Assembly (NCBI RefSeq): GCF_001571405.1
Contig: NZ_BCNX01000004.1
Coordinates: 124,001 to 188,000, forward strand
Length of the DNA: 64,000 nucleotides
Direction: 5' to 3'
Source: Methanoculleus thermophilus
GTDB lineage: Archaea > Halobacteriota > Methanomicrobia > Methanomicrobiales > Methanoculleaceae
Below are positions 38,101 through 46,192 of this stretch, one piece after another. The translations under genes and the position numbers were made by a program. Every line of letters begins with the position of its first letter. The stretch's first letter is position 1. The notes beneath the pieces are model-generated. The model ran no database searches and was not told where the DNA came from. It was given only the letters and a program-made list of their open reading frames with translations.

Positions 38101-38721
38101 ACCACATTTCACCTCGGTGAAGCGCATCTTGGTATGGGAATGTTTGCGAGCAGTTCGTTCCATTTTAAGCGCGTACATCACAGTTTGGAGAAATTCCTCT
38201 GTCTTGATGACTCCCTCTACGGAAATTCCCTCCTGCCGGAAGTTGAGGATTTCCTGGAGGATGGCATATGCACCTGCGCTCTTAGGGCTCTTTGTCATAT
38301 TCGATGTGCGATCATGACTGAATTGTGCAAATCAGATGGCATAGGGGCTGCACAAAGGCACCTCGACGCCGCTGAACCGTTAATACAAAAGATCTCAAAC
38401 CCAACAGCATCGCACGAGGTACGATCGGAATACCTGTGTGCAAAAGGTTGGTTGCTGCTGAAAGGGGGAGAGTATTCCGAAGCTATCGAGGCGTTTCAAC
38501 AGGCTCATATATGGAAATCCATGGCGCAAAGTTATTGGTATATGGCCCGTGCCTATTATGAACGGGGAATGCGGTTGCATAATCCTCAACTTCGGAAAGA
38601 GCAGTTCCTTCTGGCGAGTGAGTGTTGTGACTACGTGAAAGCCCTTGATTTCACTGGTCGTTATACGGTTAGGGCGGAGCAGATGCTCTCCAAGTTGAAA
38701 TGCTCTTTAGGTCAAACATAA
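35161..38721 (+). CDS. large membrane-anchored TPR protein of unknown function
   Basis: 1186 residues. Two membrane helices near residues 47-67 and 97-116 (a further hydrophobic stretch at 8-24) are followed by a basic linker and an unrecognised domain (about 130-290) containing PRIIVETPDNMQTASQVSQSL and VVGFLFEEDNRLQLVVHKIG. The rest is helical repeats of TPR character, clearest at about 330-410, 577-638, 779-907, 939-1003 and 1087-1137. It is unusually Cys-rich in the central part. Start ATG 35161 follows GGAGGG. Codon use is visibly AT-richer than in the flanking genes, suggesting recent acquisition. TPRs imply a scaffold for protein partners on the cytoplasmic face; no enzymatic motif was found and no partner gene is adjacent. 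Confidence 0.75.
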   Translation: MNWKGVKFLLGLLPMLIAAYFRGLEYASSRIVKWFCQKIYTLLNWRFLTLLLIVTIALFFHYLIFSLNLVSVADILAGNLVWMPSGVLVWIRDFTPITLLELCGIILLAYLLVEFIRYARTASTNVAIDEFKDFRKRAPGRNPKGSPPLAEDLNDRLVVELDRICTLYHNIAESMYSVSGSPGMRPQPPRIIVETPDNMQTASQVSQSLTVGPVNIPMGLIRGIISSFMKGVRVVGFLFEEDNRLQLVVHKIGPKEQLSWTVTGPEKAGNATLPAAPVLDSMIQELACKMFASMELKGSHEWKAVRSFNQGLEEYLHSKTKPHYRVVGLRRAEKKFIEALSEDKRYHKAYYNLGVIYYEQKKWQAAERAFISSLQANPNDENSYYALALNYFQEAYEVLSKGEINKENGLGKEQLRSVYCDLCRVIELCDVCLSLQWPNPEAYELKGFAYRLRCCITDKCLDLDRGCSLDTVLTERCGVDDLENAIRYRRTAVQQSWGCLRKRFIKASLLPSQDRSAREFEVTKDLTYKCLNNFAYTLQQKCIEIKTHSQLGNLGRVNDLTWIDHLSFWLLSHILIRMYRQALDLKPSKANPHLGIGVVYLTADRPDIAARYFRNAVSIDCTLTSAWVYLALAYSKLLDDIDNAQKSGSEGRVKCSGLNGCTSDRENISQSKRNEQKQDFLDKRNYALKQILNYIEVEKPFHLYRIIEDHKDCKERPESQRCWEVIWLVDKALKFLEYARALDASNEFVLPSLDFMRDESGEEPNVDSNLKSIFENWLMGEWYRIHGVFLLKCGKPVLVEQMFQKSLDMLKSTYPERVRKNSIHASLSHAQIRQKDYLKAITAADNGLSLDPRCFYAHLRRGQGFYGINDLDRCVEEYYFALQCDPEQPEVYFRIGQVNLLRAQRSHDPNEKRELLSEAFKYFKMALDFHESGDRDYAKMHYWLGKSSLIMGSYNEARTFFETAEAVFKTVDPADIASIKTTFHLGEAHLGMGMFASSSFHFKRVHHSLEKFLCLDDSLYGNSLLPEVEDFLEDGICTCALRALCHIRCAIMTELCKSDGIGAAQRHLDAAEPLIQKISNPTASHEVRSEYLCAKGWLLLKGGEYSEAIEAFQQAHIWKSMAQSYWYMARAYYERGMRLHNPQLRKEQFLLASECCDYVKALDFTGRYTVRAEQMLSKLKCSLGQT

Positions 38722-39408
38722 CTGATAGTAGGATTACTTGAACTGCAACAATGACTCCAATACGAGCAACTTTTGTTAATCCGTACCCGTTTAGAGAGAC
38801 AATCCGAAACACCCAGTGTGCCGTATGGAGTAACCGGGGAATGTAAACAAGCGGCTGGGGTGAAAGTTGTCTCTTAGATATCTCGTCTCTCTTCGACCTC
38901 CAGCGACATTCTTGATTAGCGTCGTTAAACGAGTTACACAGCTGGGTTATCGTGGACCCCCTGCCACAGGACTCCGCAAGCACCTATCTATGGCCGTCCC
39001 AAGACACAGAGGGTCGAGCTCGCTACCTACTCATCCTGTTGGACGGGGCTTCAGTTCTTCTTCGCGGAAGTGATCGACTCTCCCCGAATTGCACGATCGA
39101 TGTTCATCTCTGTATAGAGGTTCGAGACGTTCTCGGTGTTCCCGATATCGTGGGTCAAGATATCCGGTGATTACTTGTTTTTTCGACTCTGCTGGAACCC
39201 TCTTGTCGGGGATCGACCACATCTGAAGAGAAAGACCTACAAAACCGTTGCTCCTTGTGTTAATGATCAAACCAACAGCAGCCTTTATTTGAAAAGTACT
39301 GAGTTCCAGCCCACTCGTGGGTCACTATCCTGCCGTTGCGGTCACCATCCATCTAAAAAGCATGCCGCTCGGTCATTCCCGGGCTGACCTCAAAACCAAA
39401 AAAAAGAA
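38722..39408. other. 690-bp region with decayed sequence, no intact gene
   Basis: Short ORFs only. The right end (39317-39379) is a decayed copy of the fragment beside the tRNA. A run of eight A residues at about 39397-39405 (T-run on the minus strand) directly follows the flavoprotein stop and probably terminates that gene. Confidence 0.5.
39317..39379. repeat. diverged direct repeat, copy B (decayed gene fragment)
   Basis: Homologous to 32796-32857. Relative to copy A, one base is missing in the codons after LFRW, so the minus-strand frame is broken; further stops follow. With copy A it brackets the hydrolase/TPR segment. Confidence 0.55.
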
Positions 39409-39963
39409 TTATTGAATCAGCGACCGCCCCAGCGCCTTTGCCTCTTCAATCTTCTCGGGATATTTCGCGAGGTCGTCGAGCTGGTAGCACTGGCCCTGCC
39501 AGATGAACCCTGCATCGACAAATCCCAGGAATGAGAAGACATTCTTCAGGTAATCGTTGAGCGGGTTTAAGACCTCGGGACCGACGCCCCCACAGGTAAA
39601 CGCAGTCACGAACTTCTTGCCCTTCGGGAAGTCGGTGGTGAAATCCGGTTTTAAGTATGCGTAAAACCGGTCAATGAACGGGTAAGCCTGTGCGTTCAGC
39701 CGGAACCAGTAGACTGGGGAGCCGAAGACGACAGCATCGGCGTCGGCCAGCTTCTCGTAGAGCTCCCCCATATCATCCTGTATGACGCAGGGTTGCCCGG
39801 TTTTACAGGTGTTACATCCCTTGCAGGGCTGGATATCAAGGTCGCAAAGCCGTACCAGCTCAGTCGTCGCTCCGGCTTCCCGTGCGCCGGAAAGAATGTG
39901 CTCGACCAGCGTCTGGCTGTTCCCCCCTTTTCGAGGACTGGATGCAATGCCAATGACCTTCAT
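39409..39963 (-). CDS. flavodoxin-fold NADPH-dependent FMN reductase / Isf-like flavoprotein
   Basis: 184 residues. SSPRKGGNSQTLVEHIL is the FMN phosphate loop, CKGCNTCKTGQPC (about residues 48-60) is the compact cysteine cluster motif of methanogen iron-sulfur flavoproteins, and VVFGSPVYWFRLNAQAYPFIDRFY is the flavin-contact region. Isf proteins accept electrons from ferredoxin and reduce oxygen or peroxide. Faces the RidA gene divergently. A T-run after the stop acts as terminator. Confidence 0.9.
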   Translation of the reverse strand: MKVIGIASSPRKGGNSQTLVEHILSGAREAGATTELVRLCDLDIQPCKGCNTCKTGQPCVIQDDMGELYEKLADADAVVFGSPVYWFRLNAQAYPFIDRFYAYLKPDFTTDFPKGKKFVTAFTCGGVGPEVLNPLNDYLKNVFSFLGFVDAGFIWQGQCYQLDDLAKYPEKIEEAKALGRSLIQ

Positions 39964-40047
39964 GAGTACTACATTCTGTTTGGCGCAATTAATCCTTTTC
40001 TCCCTCTCGTATCGCCAAAGACCTGTACAATCCTCATTGTTTTCCGC

Positions 40048-40400
40048 ATTGCCCCTCTCGGTTCGGGCAGTACAGCCAGGCCGTGCCGTGCGGGGGCTAT
40101 CTCTTCATGTCAGGCCAGATCGGGCTCGACCCGGCAACCGGCACCCTCCTAGATACCGTCGAAGGTGAAGCGAGGCAGGCCATGGAGAACCCCTGGGCCG
40201 TGCTCCTCGAAGCAGGCCTCGACTTCTCGGACGCCGTGCAGACCAGGATCTACTTACCGGACCTCGCGAACTTTGAGACGGTCAACGCCGTCTACGCCGC
40301 GTACTTCGAGGAACCCTTCCCCGTTCGGTCGACGGTAGAGATCTCCGCTCTCCCACGAGGTGCTAGGGTCGAGATTGAGATGATCGCGAGGGTGCGATAA
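40048..40400 (+). pseudogene. RidA (YjgF/UK114) family protein, 5' end apparently frameshifted
   Basis: From GTG 40083 the frame encodes 105 residues of a RidA protein: GGYLFMSGQIGLDPATGTLL, DAVQTRIYLPDLANFETVNAVYAAYF, PRGARVEIEMIARVR. The missing N-terminal strand is detectable upstream: GQYSQAV continues in frame before 40083, but the preceding APLG segment lies in the +1 frame (40051-40062), and no start codon precedes either. So either a base is missing near 40060-40070 or the gene is decayed. The catalytic arginine of imine deaminase RidA (Arg105 in E. coli) is replaced by Ala in SALPRG, so imine deaminase activity is doubtful. Confidence 0.6.
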
Positions 40401-40593
40401 CCGGCCTCGATTATGCCAACCCTGGCACTCCCAACCCGGGAATGCCGATCCCCAAGGTCATGGCCGTGTTTTCATGGGTAATGACTGCCCGATATCGTTG
40501 CCGGAGCATAATCCGTTTTTGAATAAAATCACCTTTTTTAACTGGTTGTAAATCAATAATCCAAACTAATTGGGCGCTTCACATACGAAATAT

Positions 40594-40605
40594 TTTTTAT
40601 ACTAT
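40594..40605 (+). promoter_or_regulatory. TATA box of the REC-PAS histidine kinase gene
   Basis: TTTTTATACTAT is centred about 29 bp before GTG 40629, with no ribosome site between. Confidence 0.5.
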
Positions 40606-40628
40606 ACATCTCTTTTAATAAGGCAACT

Positions 40629-42971
40629 GTGCAGACCGTCACCAATCCCTATCGCATCCTCTACGTCGACGACGAGGAGGGACTTCTCGATATCGGCCGT
40701 TTCTACCTTGAACAGGCAGGCGGCATCACCGTCGATGTCACCGCAAGCCCGCACGAGGCACTCCACATGATCCTCTCCGGTCGCTACGACGCGGTCGTCT
40801 CGGATTACCAGATGCCGGAGATGAACGGCATCGAACTCTTAAAGCGGGTCCGGGAGGCGGGGTCCCGGGTGCCCTTCATCATCTTCACCGGGAAGGGGCG
40901 CGAGGAGGTGGTGATCGAGGCGCTGAACAGCGGCGCTGACTTCTATATCCAGAAGGGCGGTAATCCGGGGGCGCAGTTCGCGGAACTCGCAAACGCTGTT
41001 CGGCAGCTGGCTGGAAGGCAAAGGGCGGAGGCCGCAGTCCGCAAGGGCGAAGAGATGCTGCATAAGGCGCAGAAACTTGCCCATCTCGGCAGCTGGGAGT
41101 TCGACCACGAGTCCCGACGTCTGATCTGGTCGGACGAGGTCTACCGCATCTTTGGTCTCGATCCCGGAAAACCGCCGACCTATGAGGAGTTCCTCGCAAT
41201 GGTCCACCCGGACGATCGGGCCGCGGTCGATGCTGCTTATTCTACCTCGGTCGCGGAGGCGAAGGCCGGCTACGAGGTCAAGCATCGGATCATCCGCAAG
41301 GACACCGGGGAGGTCCGGTATCTCGTTGAACGGTGCGAACACCAGCGGGACGAATCCGGCCAGATCGTCCGCTCCGTTGGGATGGTGCACGACATCACGG
41401 AACTCAAACTCGCCGAACTCGAGCTGCGGTCCCAGCACGAGAAACTCCAGGTGGCATACGAGCAGCTCGCCGTCGTCGAGAAGGAACTCCGGTCAAGCTT
41501 CGACGACCTCGCCGAGAGTCAGCGCCAGCTCCAGGCAAGCGAAGAACGCTACCGGCGGATCTCCGAGAGCATCTCTGACGTCGTATATTCCTGTGTCCTC
41601 AAGCATTCGGGCAATTACAGGTTCGACTGGGTTGCCGGAGCGGTGCACGAGATCACCGGGTATACCGAGGACGAGATCCTCGCGATGCGGTGCTGGAGGA
41701 AGATCATCCACCCGGATGATATGCCAATCTTTGAGCGCGAGACTCTCCGGCTCCCCCCGGGAACGTCGTCGCTCTTTGAGATCCGAATTGTCCGCCGGGA
41801 TAGTCGGGTCCGGTGGCTCCGTGTCTCGGCCAACTGCACCGATACCGCGGACGGCGAGATACGGTTATACGGCGGGTGGCAGGATATCACGGACCAAAAG
41901 GAGGCCGAGGAGAGGTTGCGGAAGACCGCGGAGAAGATGGAGAGCATCTTCCGTGCCGCTCCCACTGGCATAGGTATGGCTGTGGACGGAGTCATGACGG
42001 AGGTTAACGGCCGACTCTGCGAGATCTTAGGTTACACCCGCGATGAACTCATCGGCCAGCACGTACAGTTGCTTTGCCCGGACGACACAGTGTATGAGTC
42101 TGCTTTGCAGCAGATGCATGCCCGGGTTGAGGTGACTGGGAAGTGTACGCTTGAGACCCGGTTCCGGCGCAAAGACGGCGCGATCATCGATGTGCTCCTC
42201 TCCATAACACCTCTCGACCCGATGCACTTCTCCTGGGGCGTGACGTTCACCGTCCAGGATATCACGGAACGTAAAGCGATGGAGAGGGAGATCGAATATC
42301 ATGCCAGGGAACTTGCCCGGCAGACGAACAGCCTCGCCATCGCGAATAGGAAACTCAATCTGATGAGCAGCATCACCCGGCACGATATCCTGAACCAGCT
42401 GACGATCCTTCTCGGCAATCTCTGGATTGCGGAGGAGACCGGGGCAGGACAGAACATCTCGGAGTATCTTGCCCGGGTGAAGGGCGCCGCCGGCCGGATA
42501 CACCGCCAGATCGAGTTCACCAGGGACTACACGGATCTCGGCGTCCGGTCGCCGGAGTGGCAGCGTGTTTCGGATCTGATCCGGTCGGCAGTGCACCAGG
42601 ATTTGCCGGTTGACGATGAAACTCGTGACCTGGTCATCTACGCGGATCCGATGCTTGAGACGGTCTTTGCCAACCTGATGGACAACACGCTCCGGCACGG
42701 TGAGTCGGCGACCGGGGTCCGCGTCCGGTATCGCCTGGAGGAGAACGGGGACCTCACCCTCATCTGGGAGGACGACGGCGTAGGTATTCCTGTCGAGGAG
42801 AAGGAGCGGATCTTCCAGCGGGGCGTCGGGAAGAACACGGGTCTTGGCCTCTTCCTGATCCGGGAAATCCTCGCGATCACCGGGATCAACATCGCTGAGA
42901 CGGGTGAGCCCGGGAAAGGAGCACGGTTTGAGATGCTCGTGCCCCGCGGGGCATACAAGATCCTGGGGTGA
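40629..42971 (+). CDS. histidine kinase with N-terminal receiver and three PAS domains
   Basis: 780 residues. The receiver domain (about 8-125) keeps Asp14/Asp15, the phospho-acceptor Asp59 (VVSDYQMPEMNG) and Lys109. PAS domains follow at about 140-260, 310-430 and 440-560, with a coiled coil near 262-305. The kinase core has H585 in SSITRHDILNQLTILLGN, N-box VFANLMDNTLRHG, G1 DDGVGIP and G2 GKNTGLGLFL. This layout is common in Methanomicrobiales signalling proteins, where the receiver can regulate the attached kinase. Start GTG 40629 is near-leaderless. No separate output regulator is nearby. Confidence 0.92.
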   Translation: MQTVTNPYRILYVDDEEGLLDIGRFYLEQAGGITVDVTASPHEALHMILSGRYDAVVSDYQMPEMNGIELLKRVREAGSRVPFIIFTGKGREEVVIEALNSGADFYIQKGGNPGAQFAELANAVRQLAGRQRAEAAVRKGEEMLHKAQKLAHLGSWEFDHESRRLIWSDEVYRIFGLDPGKPPTYEEFLAMVHPDDRAAVDAAYSTSVAEAKAGYEVKHRIIRKDTGEVRYLVERCEHQRDESGQIVRSVGMVHDITELKLAELELRSQHEKLQVAYEQLAVVEKELRSSFDDLAESQRQLQASEERYRRISESISDVVYSCVLKHSGNYRFDWVAGAVHEITGYTEDEILAMRCWRKIIHPDDMPIFERETLRLPPGTSSLFEIRIVRRDSRVRWLRVSANCTDTADGEIRLYGGWQDITDQKEAEERLRKTAEKMESIFRAAPTGIGMAVDGVMTEVNGRLCEILGYTRDELIGQHVQLLCPDDTVYESALQQMHARVEVTGKCTLETRFRRKDGAIIDVLLSITPLDPMHFSWGVTFTVQDITERKAMEREIEYHARELARQTNSLAIANRKLNLMSSITRHDILNQLTILLGNLWIAEETGAGQNISEYLARVKGAAGRIHRQIEFTRDYTDLGVRSPEWQRVSDLIRSAVHQDLPVDDETRDLVIYADPMLETVFANLMDNTLRHGESATGVRVRYRLEENGDLTLIWEDDGVGIPVEEKERIFQRGVGKNTGLGLFLIREILAITGINIAETGEPGKGARFEMLVPRGAYKILG

Positions 42972-43151
42972 AACCCTCGCGTACCTCCCCTGACCAGATA
43001 TCTCCTGTGGTATCCCGGCGGCGCGCGGCGTTCACCAGACTGCATGAGTGGACGGCGACGGCCTTATCTTTGTACCGTTTCGCTAACCGTTACATCCTCC
43101 CCTCGACAACCCGATCCCTACATTCATCTCCTGCCGGTTCGACATTTTAGC

Positions 43152-43598
43152 ATGAATCGTTCTCAGATCCCACTCATCGTCGTCCTCGTGGTCTTCGCTC
43201 TGGTCCTGGCGTGCGGCTGCATGGGCCAGGAGACCGTGGTCTCTGGGGAGGAGGCGGCAGCGGTGCTCGCCTATGCCGACCCGGTCGCCGACAACCTCAT
43301 GCAGGGCTTCAATGAGCATAACTACACGAAGTACTCCCGTGACTTCGGCCCGGAGATGCGGCAGGCTCTCAATGAAGCCGCGTTTGAAGAGAACCGCGAG
43401 TTCGTAACGTCCCGGATTGGGCTCTATGAGTCCCGGAGCGATCCCGTTGTCACGGAGACCGGCGAGTTCGTCGCCGTGACTTACCGGGCGAAGTTCGAGC
43501 AGGAGGACGGTGTGGCGCTCAGGTTTGTCTTCAAGAAGGATGATCCGTCGCACCAGCTCCAGGGGCTCTGGTTCACCTCGCCGATGCTGCGCAGTTAA
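43152..43598 (+). CDS. DUF3887-like lipoprotein
   Basis: 148 residues. Signal sequence MNRSQIPLIVVLVVFALVLACGC with a lipobox-like cysteine at about residue 21-23. The mature part (ADPVADNLMQGFNEHNYTKYSRDFGPEMRQAL, then SRIGLYESRSD and VTYRAKFEQEDGVALRFVF) fits the DUF3887 fold, a cystatin-like domain of unknown function on the outer face of the membrane. The in-frame extension upstream of ATG 43152 lacks coding character. Confidence 0.75.
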   Translation: MNRSQIPLIVVLVVFALVLACGCMGQETVVSGEEAAAVLAYADPVADNLMQGFNEHNYTKYSRDFGPEMRQALNEAAFEENREFVTSRIGLYESRSDPVVTETGEFVAVTYRAKFEQEDGVALRFVFKKDDPSHQLQGLWFTSPMLRS

Positions 43599-43622
43599 AG
43601 CGCTCCATCAGAATTAAAAATG

Positions 43623-43652
43623 AACCCCGGGGAGGTTTTCCCCCGGTTCTTC
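43623..43652. terminator. bidirectional hairpin between the lipoprotein gene and katE
   Basis: AACCCCGGGG (43623-43632) and CCCCCGGTT (43640-43648) pair with a small bulge and are followed by T-rich sequence on the plus strand. It lies between convergent genes and can serve both. Confidence 0.55.
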
Positions 43653-43667
43653 TTCCACCATCCCGCA

Positions 43668-45791
43668 TCAGGCGGGCACCTGCTCCATCTTCTCCCGGTC
43701 CCAGTGGCGGTGCCGGGCGATGGCCGTCTTGAACTGCTCGACAAACGAGCTCACATTCCCCTGGCTCCCGCAGGTCACGACCCCCATCTCGGAGACGGCT
43801 TCTCCTCCGGCACTGGCATCGACGAAGGCCACCCCCTTGATACCGGAGGCCTTCAGGAGTTCGATCCCCTCTCCTATCGCCCCGATCGGCTTGCAGTGCT
43901 TGAAGGCCTCGTTGACGAAGTGGATCGCGTAGCCCTGGTTCTTCAGGGTCTCCGCGTGCCTCCCGCCCGGGACGTACACGGCGTCGTACACGACCGATGC
44001 GGTGGTGACGTAGCTCTTGTCCACCTCCATCTCCTTGCCGTCGGCGGACCTGACCGTGCCGAGGAACTGCGAGACGATCTGCGGGTGAGCCCCCGCATCT
44101 TTCAACGCCTTCTTGACCTGCATCACCTCGTCGTGGTTGTAGCCCTCCATCGCGAGGATCGCAATCTTGCGGCTCTTGATGGTGTCCATGACGGTCCTCT
44201 CCTGGCTGAGGTTCGGGGACTTCTTTGTGCCGGAGGACGCGCCCTTCTCCGCCGGGGGCGGCACCCCGATCCCTTCGGCGATCCGTATCGCAAGATCGCC
44301 GTCGACGTTGTTTATGAGGTCGACCACCCTCTTCCTGACCCCGAAGTCCGAGACCTTCCCGAGTTCGAAGTGGAAGGCCTTGATGATATGCTCCTTCTCT
44401 GCATCCGACATGCTGTTCCAGAAGAGCTTCGCCTGGCTGAAGTGGTCGTTGAACTTCTCGCTCCGTGCACGGATCTTCTTCGCGTCGATCTTCTCCTGGT
44501 GGTGGGCGTAGCCGCCCTCCTCAACCCGGGCCGGCCGGGGCTTGTTATCGCCGAGCGAGTTTGGGAAGTAACTCGCAGCGCCCTTATCGATCGTCATCCG
44601 GTGGTAGCCCTCCCGCTGGTTGTTCGCGACCGGTGCGAGCGGCCGGTTGATCGGGATCTCGTGGAAGTTCGGGCCGCCGAGGCGTATCAGCTGGGTGTCC
44701 AGGTACGAGAAGAGCCGGCCCTGGAGGAGCGGGTCGTTTGAGAAGTCGATCCCCGGCACGACGTTCGCCGGGCAGAAGGCGACCTGCTCGGTCTCGGCGA
44801 AGAAGTTGTCCGGATTTCTGTTTAAGACCATCTTCCCGATCCACCGGATCGGCACCTCCTCCTCGGGCCAGATCTTCGTCGCGTCAAGGATATCGAAGTC
44901 GAAGTTGTGCTCGTCTTCCTCCTCGATCATCTGGACCCCTAACTCGTACTCCGGGTAGTCCCCCATCTCGATCGCCTCCCAGAGGTCGCGGCGGTTGAAG
45001 TCCGGGTCCATTCCGGCCAGTTTCTGCGCCTCGTCCCAGACGAGCGAGTGGATGCCGAGGAGCGGCCGCCAGTGGAACTTGACGAACCGCGCCTTTCCTT
45101 TGGCGTTGATGAACCGGAAGGTATTGACCCCGAAGCCCTGCATCATCCGGTAACTCCGCGGGAGCGCACGGTCCGAGAGGACCCACATGATCATGTGCGT
45201 GATCTCGGGGAGATTCCCGACGAAGTCCCAGAACGTGTCGTGGGCGGCGGAGGCCTGCGGCATCTGGTGGTGCTGCTCCGGCTTGATGGCGTGGACGAGG
45301 TCGGGGAACTTGATGGCGTCAACGATGAAGAAGATCGGCATGTTGTTGCCGACGAGGTCGTAGTTCCCTTCCTCGGTGTAGAACTTCGTCGCAAACCCCC
45401 GGACGTCCCGGACCGTGTCTGCCGACCCCCGGAACCCGACGACGGTCGAGAATCGCACGAAGACCGGCGTCTTCTTCTCCGGATCCTGGAGAAACGCTGC
45501 CTTCGTATACTCGGTCATCGGCTCGTAGACCTGGAAGTAGCCGTGGGCGCCCGAACCCCGGGCGTGGACGACCCGCTCGGGGATCCGCTCGTGATCAAAA
45601 TGCGTCAACTTCTCGCGGAAGTGAAAGTCTTCGAGGAGCGTCGGCCCCCGCTCCCCCGCCTTTAACGCATCATCGGTGTGGCTCACCCGGACACCCTGGT
45701 TCGTTGTCAGGTACTCGCGTTCCGGGTCGTGACGGAATTCGTCGAGTTGCTCCTGCTTGCTCTTCTCATCCACTTTTCTCCTCTGATCCAT
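43668..45791 (-). CDS. katE: large-subunit catalase, HPII type, with C-terminal DJ-1/PfpI domain
   Basis: 707 residues. The catalase core has VVHARGSGAHG with the essential His at about residue 76, FVRFSTVVGFRGSADTVRDVRGFATKFYT, the distal Asn in YDLVGNNMPIFF, and the proximal heme tyrosine in GRLFSYLDTQLIRLGGPN. After a linker (about 525-540) comes a glutamine-amidotransferase-like domain (KIAILAMEGYNHDEV; AVYVPGGRHAETL; GIELLKASG) as in E. coli HPII. It decomposes hydrogen peroxide and requires heme, which the Ahb genes at 61-64 kb could supply. Probably acquired from bacteria. Confidence 0.95.
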   Translation of the reverse strand: MDQRRKVDEKSKQEQLDEFRHDPEREYLTTNQGVRVSHTDDALKAGERGPTLLEDFHFREKLTHFDHERIPERVVHARGSGAHGYFQVYEPMTEYTKAAFLQDPEKKTPVFVRFSTVVGFRGSADTVRDVRGFATKFYTEEGNYDLVGNNMPIFFIVDAIKFPDLVHAIKPEQHHQMPQASAAHDTFWDFVGNLPEITHMIMWVLSDRALPRSYRMMQGFGVNTFRFINAKGKARFVKFHWRPLLGIHSLVWDEAQKLAGMDPDFNRRDLWEAIEMGDYPEYELGVQMIEEEDEHNFDFDILDATKIWPEEEVPIRWIGKMVLNRNPDNFFAETEQVAFCPANVVPGIDFSNDPLLQGRLFSYLDTQLIRLGGPNFHEIPINRPLAPVANNQREGYHRMTIDKGAASYFPNSLGDNKPRPARVEEGGYAHHQEKIDAKKIRARSEKFNDHFSQAKLFWNSMSDAEKEHIIKAFHFELGKVSDFGVRKRVVDLINNVDGDLAIRIAEGIGVPPPAEKGASSGTKKSPNLSQERTVMDTIKSRKIAILAMEGYNHDEVMQVKKALKDAGAHPQIVSQFLGTVRSADGKEMEVDKSYVTTASVVYDAVYVPGGRHAETLKNQGYAIHFVNEAFKHCKPIGAIGEGIELLKASGIKGVAFVDASAGGEAVSEMGVVTCGSQGNVSSFVEQFKTAIARHRHWDREKMEQVPA

Positions 45792-46192
45792 ACTCCCTCA
45801 CCTGCAACTCTCGCGCCCAGGCCGGTCGTGCTCCGCTGCTCCTCCCGGGGGCGTGCCCCCACATCCCGGCCAGCCGTCATAAAAGTAACTGCGTGCCGGA
45901 GGCTGGCGTGCTGTGCGGTTGTTCTTACCCGGATCCCGCCAGAGATCGGTCGTGCAGGTGGAGGCTCTGCGCCCCTCAGGTGCTCCTCGTTATCGGGTTC
46001 ATCGAGCGCGATGGTCCGGTTCCCTGGATGTATCGGGTTTCGCGTCGCAACGATCGAGTCCAAGGGCTGAGTTCTCCATCATCGTTGCCCGAAAGGGCTG
46101 CCGGGACCCCTGAGTCTAACCGACGGATGCACGACGACCTCAATTAATATACTATACTGCCATCACTGCCTGGCTGAAGGGAGGCAGGAAGA
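45792..46192. other. katE/adh divergent intergenic region
   Basis: On the minus strand a TATA-like element lies at 45878-45886, about 90 bp before the katE ATG. Around its expected transcription start is a GGGGGC-GT-GCCCCC palindrome (45847-45860). On the plus strand TTAATATACTATA (46144-46156) is the promoter of the alcohol dehydrogenase. The 250 bp between show nothing recognisable. Confidence 0.5.

Noticed and set aside
32641-39408. Integrase-type attachment site for the accessory region
   Set aside because: No integrase gene and no repeat of the tRNA 3' end could be found downstream; the flanking similarity is between gene fragments.
43620-44741. 373-codon open frame antisense to katE
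   Set aside because: Shadow frame rich in Asp/Leu/Arg; the catalase on the other strand is complete and well conserved.
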